From NCBI GenBank assembly GCA_963575645.1, contig OY754475.1:8184001-8248000 (forward strand): a stretch of DNA of 64,000 bases. Reading direction: 5' to 3'. This stretch comes from Xanthostigma xanthostigma (taxonomy: Eukaryota > Arthropoda > Insecta > Raphidioptera > Raphidiidae). The position numbers and the translations under genes are program-made. Each line of letters starts with the position of its first letter. Within the stretch, counting starts at the first letter, position 1. Positions 52,191-63,450 of this stretch are shown here, piece after piece. The notes under the pieces are model-generated. The model made no database searches. It had not been told where the DNA came from and worked only from the letters and a program-made list of their open reading frames with translations.

Positions 52191-52706
52191 GGCGACAGAA
52201 ACAGTCCCCGTTCGTAATAAAGAAGTTTACGGTGCATCGTCAACCTGAACAGAATACAACGCGTCACGGCACTTCCGCCATCCTATAAACCCGTCTCTTA
52301 CACCGCATAGATGCACCGTTGCATATCGTGCGCTATTTACGTGTCAACTATAATAGTGCCATAACGACCTAAACGTCGTGTGATTTATGTGTGTTTGCAC
52401 GTCACGACGCTTCCACCGCCACACATCCGACGCGACCCTTCCATCGTATTTGCGCAATATTTTACATCTGTCCTCGGAATAACTTTAATATATCGGTTTT
52501 AATGGTTGGATTATGTAGTAGTAACAGGCCGAACAGAAAAGACTCGTCACCAGATCTTCAAAACTACATAAGCTCGATTGACTTGATATTTGGCACAATT
52601 ACTCCTTTCTCGACTAAAAATATAGTTTAAAAAAACTAAAAAATAAGCTTTTATAACACATCGCACTAAAAAGTGAAAAATAATTTTTAATATAGATAAG
52701 CAGAAA
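52191..52706. other. no recognised gene
   Basis: Frames of 63 and 79 codons lack motifs. No repeat match. Confidence 0.35.
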
Positions 52707-52798
52707 TATTAGTATTATTGTGAAAAAAGCGTGAGGCGCTCGATATACGAAAAATATGGCACAAAGCGCCTCACGCTTTTTACACAATAATACTAATA
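52707..52798. repeat. hairpin with 33-bp arms next to a Helitron end
   Basis: TATTAGTATTATTGTG, then AAAAAAGCGTGAGGCGCT, is inverted at AGCGCCTCACGCTTTTTACA to ACTAATA, with a loop of about 25 bp. The right end touches the CTAG terminus of Helitron copy 3, so the Helitron inserted at its edge. Confidence 0.85.
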
Positions 52799-53877
52799 CT
52801 AGAGTGACCTGTGCGAATTATTCGCACTAAATAAGTATAATAATTATCACTTTACAAAATTATTTTTTAAATATGATTGCAGGTATTCAATTCGTTTCTA
52901 ATTTTGCACACTGCTTATAACTTTCTTCTTTTTATTGTATTACAATATGAAGCTCAGATGACAGATCGAAGAAATATTTTACTAAAATTGTCATATAGAG
53001 GCGCAAGTAGCAAAAGCGTTGAGCTAAGCCCGCAGATGGCATCATGTAGCATTGCTGTGACGTTGTTCAGCGTTGCTCGCTGTTTCAAAATTAAAGCCGT
53101 CAGAGGGCAGTATGCAGTATTGTGTCTTAATGTATATATTATGTAAATAAATCATTCAACTAAATTTAATGAATCAAAATTTATTGCAGGTATTCAATTC
53201 TTTTCTAATTTTGCACACAGCTTATAACGTTTTTCTTTTTGTTGTATTACAATATGAAGGTCAGATGACAGATTGAAGTGTTGACGTTGTTTCAAAATTA
53301 AAGCCGTCAGATGGCAGACGTTGTTCAGCGTTGCTGTATTTTAATTAAATACCTGGGTTACCGAGCTTTGCTCGGAAAGTTAAATAAAATACTAATATTC
53401 AAATACGTATTTTATTTTAAGTCTCACTTGGATAGTAATTAAAGATTAACTGTCATAATATTTTGAAAACAATTGTTTCATTGTTTGTATAAACAAAACC
53501 TACTTACAATATTTAAGTATTTTCATACGTCAAAAAATTGATTTTTATAATGATAAAATTTGTAAGAAAACGATTTTTTCGAGAGATGACCTAGCTAAAA
53601 CGATTTTTTGCCCCCCAAAATCCCTTTTCAGTTTTCATCCAAATCGTTAGGGCCGTTTTCGAGAAAATATTTAGGGACATAGGTAGATACAAGATTAGCT
53701 CGTTTAATAATATAGGGGATTTACAAAAACAAAAGCAATAATAAATTTTTTAGTTGTCGATGTCAGTAGAGCAAGCAATTATCTGTAAAATGATATATAA
53801 TTTATGTGGAGAAATTGTGAGGTTTTTTTCTAAAACGGGAGGCAAACATCTTAACCTTAGCGTATTAATATATATGA
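52799..53877 (-). mobile_element. non-autonomous Helitron, copy 3, with an insertion
   Basis: Ends as in copy 1: CTAG at 52799-52802 (minus-strand 3' end) with the hairpin TGCGAATTATTCGCA, and GA (inverted TC) at 53876-53877. An internal block (TTGCAGGTATTCAATTCNTT...) is duplicated at 52878 and 53186. A 371-bp repeat is inserted at 53348-53718. Confidence 0.9.
53348..53718. mobile_element. LINE/SINE-like insertion in Helitron 3
   Basis: Begins AATACCTGGGTTACCGAGCT, with CTTTGCTCGG, and ends GCTCGTTTAATAATATAGGG. Absence from the other Helitron copies at TTAATTA|ATTTAC defines the borders. Its inner part (AAAACCTACTTACAATATTT to TTAGGGCCGTTTTCGAGAAA) recurs inside MITE B at about 59960-60207. 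Confidence 0.8.
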
Positions 53878-54470
53878 TTTTTTGTTCATTATTATTTTCT
53901 GCTTATATTAAGAATTATTTTTCACTTTTTAGTTCGATGTGCTATAAAAGCGTGTTTTTTTAGTTTTTTTAAACTATATATTTAAATACTTAACTCTTGC
54001 ATAATAATATTACAACAAAACCCGTAAGTACTGTCTCGGCCTGTAGACAGTTAATGGGAGAAGAGGCACTGTAGTAATCTTCCTCGTCAAACGGTCGACC
54101 GCAGGGCGATGGCAGGCGTCAGCTTGCGGTAGGCCGCCCGACTGTTGCTCCGCAGCTGCCGTCACAATCTACACACAGTCGACAACAATGCACTCTGTAC
54201 ATAGGAACGGGGCGTTATCTTTTATTGTGTCGCGATGCCACACTGTCCCCTGCAATGCATCGCTAACTTCAGATTGTTTCAATATTATTAGATACTGAGT
54301 GTGTAAACATTATGCTAGAGGGTTAAGAGCGTGCTTTGTCTTTTGTGAACTCGTTGCTAATTTCACTGGACCACTGAACTCTATTACTGGATTGACTATC
54401 AATCTTCAAATCTAGATTTAAAAATGTGCTTTCAACTAAAGCTCAACCAACGTTATACCTACATTTTACC
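53878..54470. other. no recognised gene; GC-richer patch
   Basis: 54040-54250 is noticeably more GC-rich than its surroundings (GGTCGACCGCAGGGCGATGG, TGCGGTAGGCCGCCCGACTG), with no open frame or known repeat. Confidence 0.35.
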
Positions 54471-54800
54471 ATTCCAACCCACAAGTGGGGAATGGTCAAA
54501 AATCACTTTTTAAAAATTTTACAATATCTTTCCTTTTTGAGGTCCCCCGAATCCAAAAAACATATTTTTGGAAAAACTCTGTGCGTCTGTTAGTCTGTGA
54601 ACACGATACAGGTCAAACGGATGAGTGCAGGATTGAAACCAAATTTTGGAAGGATGTTTAATATGCAAACATGAAGAGCCCTATTGTTTTTGAGGAAAAT
54701 CGGCGCATGCACAGAAGAGATATATGCTATAACGGTGTTTTATATAATAATGGTATACTTTTCATAACGGCTTGTTATTCTGTTTATTTTTTCAAGAATC
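54471..54800 (+). repeat. dispersed repeat G, copy 5
   Basis: CATTCCAACCCACAAGTGGG to CATAACGGCTTGTTATTCTG; 3' part missing. Confidence 0.75.
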
Positions 54801-54859
54801 ACATCGGCCCACATAAAATGTACAAAATTATTGACAACGCATTAATAGAGTTCAGTGTC

Positions 54860-55500
54860 TTGTAAACACAATATATATAAAGTGTGTTATCTTTTATGAG
54901 GTTGGCAACACCCAATCTTATACATTTTATGGCTCAGCAAATTCATTATAATTTACAAACAATATACTGTCTTGTGGTAAGTCGCAACATAAGTTTCGGG
55001 TTGTTTTAATATTAAATGTGTTGGCAACACTTCCAAGTTATCACGCATTTAATATTTAATATAATACGTCGCTCAGGACAGCGCCGCGTGTGTCAAATTT
55101 TTGCAGCGTATGCTATATTTTGGGGATTTTATGTCGGTCCTCAATCTAAACATTTCTGTTGTGGCAACACTGTTATTATCCACTGAGTATCACTAGCTTC
55201 AGGCTATATAGTTAAATTATTCAAACTATTAGGCCCGTAACTTTTATGTGGTGGTAACACACAAGATGTTAAGACAACGGACGCATCGCAACTAACTTCA
55301 GACCACTCTGAATGTTAGTTATTCATATGTTAAGTGAAAATATCGTGTGCCTTATATTCTCTTATGTTGTGTGGTAACATTGTTCTCAACTGTTACCATT
55401 AAAACGGATGGTGTATTGTAACTAGTTTCAGATTGTAGTTTAAATTCATTAAAGTTGTTGTACAACTGTCATTTCAACTAACTTCACGCAGTACGCATAC
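54860..55500. repeat. possible old, degenerate tandem repeat
   Basis: TTGGCAACAC or GGTAACA-type boxes (54904, 55022, 55161, 55254, 55373) alternate with GCAACTAACTTCAGA-like boxes (55188, 55290, 55420). The spacing is about 90-140 bp and irregular. A similar box occurs near 63810. Confidence 0.35.
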
Positions 55501-55630
55501 GTGTCTAGCAAAAGTAGGTATTTTTGTTGCTACAAAGTTGGTAGACAACTATACGATCATTGACACAGAGATATGGACGGCGCACACCACATCGACAAAA
55601 GTGAGAGAGATCGAACGTGTGGCCATATAT

Positions 55631-56079
55631 AGGGTGAGTCAGACCACCCGTATCGCTCGTTTTTTTCGAAAACGGTATGTTACTCTCTACGAGTAGTTGT
55701 GTCAAAAATCTGTATTAGGTAACTAGATTTTAAATGACTACTTTTAAAATTAAATTCGTCATTATGACATGTTATTTAATAATTTCAAACGAATATTACT
55801 TAACAGGGGTGGCAGTAACAAAAAAAAAATGTCCCAAAAAACTTGCTTATTTTTTAAAGATCTTTTCAACAATACCACTTTCGACCTATCGTGCCATTTA
55901 ATATTCCGGAGTTCTGAACATTCTGGAGCAAACTAATAGGGAAGCCGACCTTTCCGGGGGAAAAAAATATCACCATTCGATTCTTCATTGGGGCTTTTAT
56001 AATGCAGATTTTTGATACAAATCTCTACGACTAACCGTTTTCGAAAAAAACGAGCGATACGGGTGGCCTGACTCACCCT
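55631..56079. mobile_element. inverted-end MITE AA
   Basis: AGGGTGAGTCAGACCACCCG / CGGGTGGCCTGACTCACCCT ends, extending about 46 bp each (GTATCGCTCGTTTTTTTCGA). The interior of 350 bp has no open frame of note. Possibly a Tc1/mariner-type non-autonomous element. Confidence 0.85.
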
Positions 56080-56546
56080 GTGTTTAATATCCTCTATAAT
56101 CTATATTGCTAGCAAAGATCGGAAGAAAGACTTAAACACTACGGTGCAGACATTTATACGTGTGTCTCACTTATTATACTTCGAGTCTCATGCGCATGTC
56201 CGTGAATGGATGAGCGTCAGTTTGTACATGGAACTAAGCTGTGAAAGGGAGGTGGCTTGCTCTATTTCACTTACTAATTGCCCCGCTACAGACGTGACAC
56301 TTTCGCACAACGGGTCAAGTAAAAGAAAGAGAGAGCGAACAGTTATTTGCTGTTTCCCTTCATGGGCCACGCTTCCACTTACGGCCACTAGCAATATAGA
56401 AGTTATTAAACATAGTGCCGGTCTATCTCTCTTCCACTTTTGAACTTATATATTTACTTTACTTTAATATTTACATTGATAAAATCTGCGCAGGACCGCT
56501 GTCTATATATTGTGCATTTGATTTAAAAGTTTTCTTGATATCGTAG
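56080..56546. other. no recognised gene
   Basis: A 99-codon plus-strand frame (56144-56443) contains no recognised motif. Confidence 0.35.
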
Positions 56547-56965
56547 CTATGGAAATCATTAATGCATTACAGAAAATCGTTCCACATAAAATGCAACATA
56601 AGCCCCGTCTATGAGGCATTTTATGTGAAACGGTTTTCTGTAATGATTTAATGATTTCCATAGCCAGCCCCGGATCTAGGATTTTTTCGAACGGAGGCAG
56701 AAACTTGATAATAGCGCCCCCTCTTTCCAGCGTTTGAAATAAATTACTTTAAAAAATTCACAAATATAATGGTTGGCATTTTTCGTGAAAGGGAAACCGT
56801 CACAAAATCGTCAGAAAATAAGCAGATTGAGTAAATCCGAAAAAGGACAGATTGGGTGTGGTTTTCAACCATATTCTATCATGATTTTAGCGCCCCCTGA
56901 AACTGCCGCCCGGGGCGGGCGCCCCGGTTTGCTCCTCCCTAGGTCCGGGGCTGTCCATAGCTACC
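56547..56965. mobile_element. fold-back BB interrupted by a hAT MITE
   Basis: GTAGCTATGGAAATCATTAA at about 56543 and TTAATGATTTCCATAGC(...)TAC are inverted. Inner arms TTACAGAAAATCGTTCCACA / GTGAAACGGTTTTCTGTAA. The right arm is cut by the MITE at 56665-56953 and resumes TACCTC afterwards. Confidence 0.8.
56657..56961. mobile_element. hAT MITE with 8-bp target duplication
   Basis: Element 56665-56953 (289 bp) has ends CAGCCCCGGATCTAGG and CCTAGGTCCGGGGCTG. The flanking octamers at 56657-56664 and 56954-56961 are both TCCATAGC. The interior has repeated TAGCGCCCCCT blocks and no enzyme. Confidence 0.93.
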
Positions 56966-57720
56966 TCATCTATAAGCTTCATGTATATATATGGCATGAA
57001 ATTCACTGTATACGATACAGATGATCTTTAATTTATTTTTAAGTGTTTGAGGTATTTTGTCTGGTACCAAGACAATAAAATATGTTTCCAGAATCAGCAA
57101 CACAGCAGGTAAAGGCTACTAGTTTTATTAAGTAGCAGGTTATAAAACTTCAACTAGTTTAAACAGCAAAACAACTTTTATGGAAACTGTAGAACAGTGC
57201 TATGTTACATTCTCAAGTTGGCAACAACAAATGCATACCCGTAATATGCACCAACGTCAGACTTGTTATTACTTTGAAAAATAATGTTGGCAGTATTTCA
57301 GTTGACAGTCGCATAGTTGTAAATTTAGTTTGTTTAGGGTTTTTTTTTCAAATGAAAAATACAACAATGCACGAGTGTCGAAAAACATATTAGCATCCGT
57401 GTTTTTGATGTTCGAACCATTTTAAAAATGGTAATCATGTTTTTAAAAAAGATTCTTTTAAACAAAACATCAATTAAAAGCGATCTGTACAAAATAGGAC
57501 ACTAGAGGCATTTCCAATTAATTTTTTTTGTCTACACACACATACAAGATTTTAATTTGTACTGCGTTTTCTCGAAAAGATCGAACTCAAATTTGAAATC
57601 AATTAAAATTTCCGTAAATCAATTTTTTTAAAATTTTAATAACACAAGGATTCTCACGAAGGAAGGTATGAAGTCAAATATTAATTTCCAAACCAATTTT
57701 ACAATTTTTTTTTCAAGAAG
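56966..57720. other. no recognised gene
   Basis: No motif; AT-rich. A 63-codon frame at 57202-57393 is not convincing. Confidence 0.35.
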
Positions 57721-57853
57721 TACAGTGTAACCTCTTTATAACATATCTCAAGAGACTAAGCATTTTTTTTCGTTATAAAGAATTTTAGTTACATGGAGGG
57801 CAGAAAGAAAAATAATTAATTTATTCCAAACACATACAGTCTGTTAAATTTGC

Positions 57854-57985
57854 CTAACGATTTTTGCTATGCCAATATTTGTTTTGTATTTTATTAAGTA
57901 TCTTATGCATATCTTGGGATATGGTGGAATCATCTTCATTAAACAATTGGAATTTTTCGATAAGTTTGGCGGCATCAAGTGCTTA
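57854..57985 (-). pseudogene. pogo/Tigger-like transposase C-terminal fragment
   Basis: The minus strand reads ALDAAKLIEKFQLFNEDDST, then ISQDMHKILNKIQNKYWHSK, then NR and a stop at 57854-57856. Helical ALxAxxxLxxF followed by an acidic patch and a short basic end resembles the C-terminus of CENP-B/pogo-type transposases. A frameshift separates it from an acidic segment upstream (DDSEPSPNYS). Confidence 0.5.
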
Positions 57986-58061
57986 TTGAATAGTTTGGTG
58001 ATGGTTCAGAATCGTCCTCTTTACGTCTGTAAATATTTGCTGACTCCGAAATATGAACATA

Positions 58062-58416
58062 CTAGTGTGACCTGTGCGAATTATTCGCACTAAATAAGTA
58101 TAATAATTATCACTTTACAAAATTATTTTTTAAATATGATTGCAGGTATTCAATTCGTTTCTAATTTTGCACACTGCTTATAACGTTCTTCTTTTTGTTG
58201 TATTACAATATGAAGGTCAGATGACAGATCGAAGTGTTGACGTTGTTTCAAAATTAAAGCCGTTAGATGGCAGACGTTGTTCAGCGTTGCTGTATTTTGA
58301 TTTACAAAAACAAAAGCAATAATAAATTTTTTAGTTGTCGATGTCAGTAGAGCAAGCAAATACCTGTAAAATGATATATAATTTATGTGGAGAAATTAGC
58401 GTATTAATATATATGA
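58062..58416 (-). mobile_element. non-autonomous Helitron, copy 4 (shortest)
   Basis: CTAG at 58062-58065, hairpin, and inverted TC at 58415-58416; host bases A and T as in the other copies. At 355 bp it lacks the middle part and a piece just inside the 5' end. Confidence 0.92.
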
Positions 58417-58555
58417 TTTCTTCGTAATAGAGAATGGCTATTGCGCTACAAAGATGGTATTAATGTATGGGCTTTAAGGTAAACTAACCAAATTGTAAAA
58501 ATTTCTACGTTGTAGGAAGTTTTTCGTTATAACGAAGGACGTTATAAGAGGTTAA

Positions 58556-59745
58556 TATTTATAAATTTTATGTTTTAGCCAGGTATTCGTAGATATTGTT
58601 TTCAGTTTTATTTTTTTATTATGAACCTGCGGGGGTAAATACCCCCTTTACCCCGCTTATCTACGCCCTTGGTCACGCCCGTATAGAATCGGTTGTAAGG
58701 GGTTAAAAGATGCATGTATATCGAACAAAAAAAAAAAAAACAGCGTGTCACGACATCCCTTTGATATTCAACATATTTAGCGCATACAATAGATTAGTCA
58801 CGTCCTAACCACCGGCGTGCTACTGCAATCACGCCTCGTGTAATCATGTCACACAGTATGCACTGCATAGATAATGTTCCCTGCAGGTGAACAGCTATCC
58901 GTTGTTCGTTGCAATTCCTGGATATATATCCTGGAGCCCGGGATCATCTCCACTCAACTCCATATTCCGTTTTAAAATTCATGGAGTTTATAGTTTCAAA
59001 TATTACGTCACGTGGTATGTTTTCATCTTTATATGATTGTTTCTATGTGAGCTCGTATAGTTTTAATATTCCAACACCACAAGCGGGTATAAATTTAGAT
59101 TATAATTCACTTTTTAACAACTTCATAACACTTTCCCTACTTGAGATCCGCGGGATTTACAAAACATGGTTTTTTGAAGGTTAAGGTTATGTGTTGTAAT
59201 TACGTTATATTATTCGCTATATAAATCAAAATTTAGTTTTTTAATATTTACAAAAATAACTAAATATCACTGATAATTTGACTATACAGCAAATGTAGAT
59301 ACAGTTCAAACATGGCTGACATATACATGCGTATTATAAACACTAAAAACGTATACAGTATGTAAACGCGTAAGGTGCACATAGGGAAATTAACATTGGG
59401 AAAAAATGACTGGATCAGAGTGAGCCTTGAAATCTTGTTTTTCAATTTGACAGATAATATTCTTTTGCATTTTACCGAAGAAAATATCCAAATGATTAAA
59501 ACATAAGCAGACTTTTTGTATTAATGGGACATTAAATTCTTAAATACTTAAATATGGTCGAGATCAAATAACTCCGCCTATTCGTGTTGAACCTAAAGAC
59601 GTTGGGTCACTGATTTACCAACGCGCATACTTCATACCAGTCAGACAATTTTTGAATGAAATGTTTCCAAACAGATGGAGTTGTTTCTTTGTTTTATTTT
59701 TGTACAAAAAAATTAAAATAATTATTTATAAGAGCTTTTTATTGT
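58556..59745. other. no recognised gene; hAT-end-like and G-like fragments
   Basis: 58630-58665 (ATACCCCCTTTACCCCGCTTATCTACGCC, broken here only for description) resembles the end of the hAT element at 42120. 59055-59170 is a diverged G fragment (CCAACACCACAAGCGGG, TGAGATCCGCGGGATTTAC). 59348-59430 is the left member of an inverted pair with 60418-60497. Confidence 0.45.
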
Positions 59746-60497
59746 TAAAAAAAACTGGTTGTCTGTAAAGTCGGTTTACGGACGATAGTTTTACGTGATA
59801 ACGTATTCCGTAATACATAACCTAAATTTATATAATAATTATAATAATTCGAATCTATGATATTGCATCTTTTGCTTCAAATTTAGGTCAATTTTATTTA
59901 TTAAAATTACTCACCACATATAATATAATTGTTTTTTTTAACTTTCTTTCTTTCGTATTTATTTTAAGTCTCAAAGATTAACTGTCATAATATTTTGAAA
60001 ACAATTGTTTCATTGTTTATATAAAATTCCAAAACCTACTTACAATATTTAAGTATTTTCATACGTCAAAAAATTGATTTTTATAATGATAAAATTTGTA
60101 TGAAAACGATTTTTTCGAGAGATGAGACCTAGCTAAAACGATTTTTTGCCCCACAAAATCCCTTTTCAGTAAATTTCATCCAAATCGTTAGGGCCGTTTT
60201 CGAGAAAAGCACGCACAGGGTCAGGCGAAACGTTAGGAACGTTACACTTTTTCGTGCATGCAGCCGGTGTTTTATCAATTTATAAGATTGGTGATTCATC
60301 AATTTATAAGACGTTATCACGTCAAAAAGTTAAGTAAAATAAACATAAATCAAAATAAAATAGAAATCCTCAAGATTACCACGATAATTCAATAGAAATA
60401 ACAATTAATGCAGTCATGGCTAACTCTGATCCAAGTATTTTTTCCCAACGCTAATTTCCCTATGTGCACCTTACGCGTTTACATACTGTGTAACTGT
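59348..60497. mobile_element. inverted pair enclosing MITE B
   Basis: CAGTATGTAAACGCGTAAGG, GTGCACATAGGGAAATTA and GGATCAGAGTGAGCC on the left are matched inverted on the right (TAATTTCCCTATGTGCACCT, TTACGCGTTTACATACTGTG). The pair is about 1 kb apart, and B copy 4 lies between, so B may have inserted in the loop of a fold-back. Confidence 0.7.
59746..60325 (+). mobile_element. MITE B, copy 4 (long form with captured sequence)
   Basis: Standard B ends, but the centre (about 59830-60207) includes the 240-bp segment also found in the Helitron 3 insertion (AACCTACTTACAATATTTAA to GGGCCGTTTTCGAGAAAA). After it, CACGCACAGGGTCAGGCG restarts the B 3' part. Confidence 0.85.
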
Positions 60498-61669
60498 ATG
60501 TAAATGTGTATATGTATACAATTAATACTGTAGATGAATTATTATTTATCAACACACACTTTTTCTCTTATATAGTACTTTGACAGTTATAAAATAATAC
60601 AAAATCAACGCAAAACTATTGAATAAATCAATATTACACGCGTGTAAATGGTGTATATGTATACAACTGTCTCGTCTTTTCTCGGTTACTATTTTCCCCG
60701 CTATTTCCCCTTTAACGTCACAGAAAATTTCAAACAGACACGTCGCTATAGACTTAAAAAAAGTTGACCTCGATTTCGGTTGAACTGAAAGTCGAATTTA
60801 GATGCAAATGTGCTCATTGCGAATCCGTATCCTTGGTATGGTTGAAAATTCTACTAAATTTCGAATAACCGTACAAAAAATATTCGACTAAATGCATACT
60901 TTTGCTTAACTTGTACACGTACGTACTTACATAAACTCCGAGAACGCAAGCTTCATACAAACTGCTCTATTATAGAGATACAAATAAAGCACCGTGGTTG
61001 GTAAAGCTTGTATAATAACGTAAGAACGTGAATTCAATCGTACCAACCTTTTGCAGCGTACGAATAGACTCTGTGCATGTACGTTTTATTTAGTCACATA
61101 ATATTGGTATCAATGCACTATTCAATGTGTCTGATAAATGATAATAAAGCCATCAAAAGAAAAAGCACATTTTGCGTATTGCTTAAAAATCAAGATAAAG
61201 CTGCATCGTGTTGTGATTGAAAACCAGTCTTTTAGACTGAATGCATCCCTTTTGTAGATTTTTTTTATAAAATAATTTCTGCAATAAATGTTTGTTATTA
61301 TTATTATTATTATTAACCCTTGAATTACACATCAGGGTAAAAAACTGTCGACTTACTTGAAACTTTGCACTCGTGTCCCGAAAATTTTGGGCTAGAATAA
61401 TATTTTAAACACGTTCAAAAAGAGACGGAAAATGTGTGGTGGAAGTGCCGGTGTTTGTGGTGGAAGAACGTGCCTTTAGTTGTTATAAAACAATGATATT
61501 TGTATAGGTAGAGAGCTAGTGACGATTTTACCTACATAGTATTTTCTCAAACCTGAGTTTTTGTACATTCATTAAGGGTTTCACCCTGAACGTAAAAACC
61601 GCAGACTGGGGACAATGAGTGGGTGGACTCGGCCAAAGAATTTCAAAATGGAGGTGTCACTAAATATAT
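60498..61669. other. no recognised gene; LINE tail at 61282-61317
   Basis: GCAATAAATGTTTGTTATTA followed by (ATT)n near 61283 is another non-LTR 3' end (plus strand). Otherwise no motif. Confidence 0.4.
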
Positions 61670-61735
61670 TCAATAAATAAAATTATCGACCAATTTATTT
61701 ATTGAAGAGTTTTAATCAGACGTTAATCAAAGATT
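61670..61735. repeat. hammerhead family-1 outer ends, collapsed
   Basis: CAATAAATAAAATTATCGAC followed at once by TTTATTGAAGAGTTTTAATC and AGACGTTAATCAAAGATTTG: both outer ends face each other with the middle lost, i.e. the collapsed remnant of a fold-back. Confidence 0.7.
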
Positions 61736-61984
61736 TGTTACTTAATATATTTTATCACGTGTGAAATTTCGTGAGCGATAAGTGCAGGTGCCCTTGAGCA
61801 CAAAAACTCAAGTCTGGCATTTCTTACCCGGCACAACCCCCGTTTGGCAAAGGGTTGAACATATCAAAATTCGTAGCTTCCTCAAAATCATGAGGCTGAC
61901 TTTTTCAAATCTAGTATAAACTATAGAAACACCGAGTTATTGCTACTGTCAGATTTATTTCTGTTACGTTTTGATTTTTTTTTA

Positions 61985-62080
61985 ATGGGTTGAGTGGAAG
62001 AGCAGCTTAGCTGAACTCCGCCCCTAACAAAGGCTATTAGAATAGAATAGAATATTTATTGTTTGTGTGTGACCATAAGT
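61985..62080. repeat. LINE 3' tails
   Basis: GTGGAAGAGCAGCTTAGCTG is similar to the LINE 3' UTR at 42.55 kb (plus strand). It is followed by AGAATAGAATAGAATATTTA, which is the inverted AATAAATATTCTATTCT tail. Confidence 0.45.
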
Positions 62081-62930
62081 ATGATATATAAAAAGTCAAT
62101 AATAAAATACACAAAGACAGATTAACATTGTACAATTATTTGGTCATTCGGGAAATCGTGATTATTATAATAAAATTATTATTATTATCTTTTTCTATGT
62201 AAACCAATCATTAGTTTTTGTGTTACTGTTCCACATAACAACGATTTTGACAACGACATTATAATGTTCCTGCATATATTAAAACTGAAATTATGTGATC
62301 GCAATCTAACGTCATTGTCAAATCAGACTGTCTGACAATGCGTTCTGCAACCCAGCAATTAATTCCCTACTACCACGGATCTGCTACTGTATTTAATTAT
62401 AAATATAACGATTCTCTCTGCATAATATGTATACGTCTCAAATATCGACTCAGGAGTTAGCTACAAATGTCTAGATAAGGAGGGAAGAAGCGGATAGAGA
62501 GGGAGGAGGAGAATATGTCTCGATAAAGCCAACATCCGGTCGTGTATTAAATACGTGCTTCACATTATTATTATTATTATGATTTGTGCCTTAGGATATA
62601 CAGGCTATTTCTCCAAAATGGTTATCCCTAAAAAAATTGCTAGTTGTAGATCGACAAAATAGATTGAACATTCTATTCAATATTACTAAAAATATGTAAC
62701 ATTTGAAAATACTTTTTTTTCGTGATTGAATCAGTATATTAAAGTTTGCCAAAGCCGATTTGATATGAACAATCTTTTTATAAGATTTTTATCTTTTCTT
62801 GCTTAATTAAATTACACGTAGATCAGAGCAAGCTTTGAACTTCATAAGCCTCTGAAAGAGTAGGCACATATGAAGGCCAAATAGGATTTCGATTGAACTA
62901 TTTCCGAAATATATAATTTATCCAATTTAC
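62081..62930. other. no recognised gene
   Basis: AT-rich with an (ATT)n near 62562-62580. No motif. Confidence 0.35.
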
Positions 62931-62944
62931 AATTTATATAAAGA

Positions 62945-63110
62945 AAAGCGTAAGACAGTGTTTAAAGTACGCACTGCGCATGCGTGTAGAGTTCGTATGA
63001 CTTCCACTCTTTCCTCTCAAGTGCCCGTTGAAGTCGGAGAAGGGGTAGCGTTTCACTTGTCGTCTGATCCAGGCCAATTTACCTCCTGGCGTGCCTGAAG
63101 AAGTTAACTT
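62945..63110. repeat. dispersed repeat W, copy 2
   Basis: GTTGAAGTCGGAGAAGGGGT and CGTTTCACTTGTCGTCTGAT match 8.2 kb. As there, it lies beside a hammerhead family-1 element. Confidence 0.5.
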
Positions 63111-63450
63111 AAATAACTTCTTCAATAAATAAAATTATCGACCAATTTTTCAGACAATATATTAACAAAAAAATATATAATTAATACATTAACGTTTCAA
63201 TCCGGATTTGGACCTTCTTCAGAACTGATCTAAAAAATATAAAAAATAATTAATATTTAAATTCTAATTAGCTTTTTATAAAATCTTTCAAAATTATTAA
63301 TGATTATCAAAATAATGAAAAAAATAATATCGAAACGTTGATGTATTAATTATATATTTTTTTGTTAATATATTGTCAGAAAAATTGGTCAATAATTTTA
63401 TTTATTGAAGAGTTCAAATCAGACGTTAATCAAAGATTTGATTAACTTAA
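63111..63450. mobile_element. hammerhead-bearing fold-back (family 1)
   Basis: Outer ends AACTTCTTCAATAAATAAAA and TTTTATTTATTGAAGAGTTC are inverted; AATTATCGACCAATTTTTCA follows on the left. A minus-strand hammerhead-like motif is at 63185-63222; the right arm keeps only CGAAACGTTGATGTATTAAT. Confidence 0.75.
63185..63222 (-). ncRNA. hammerhead-like motif
   Basis: CTGAAGA, stem II GGTCC / GGATT (two G-U wobbles keep all five pairs), GAAACGTT. The wobble changes keep the stem paired, a weak sign of structural constraint or just chance. Confidence 0.55.

Larger units (their letters stand above)
57721..58555 (-). mobile_element. pogo/Tigger-like element interrupted by a Helitron
   Basis: The left end ACAGTGTAACCTCTTTATAA and right end TTATAAGAGGTTAATATT are inverted and have the CCTCTTATAAC wording typical of pogo-type ends. 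A transposase tail lies inside, and a Helitron at 58062-58416 interrupts it. Most of the element is missing. Confidence 0.65.
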
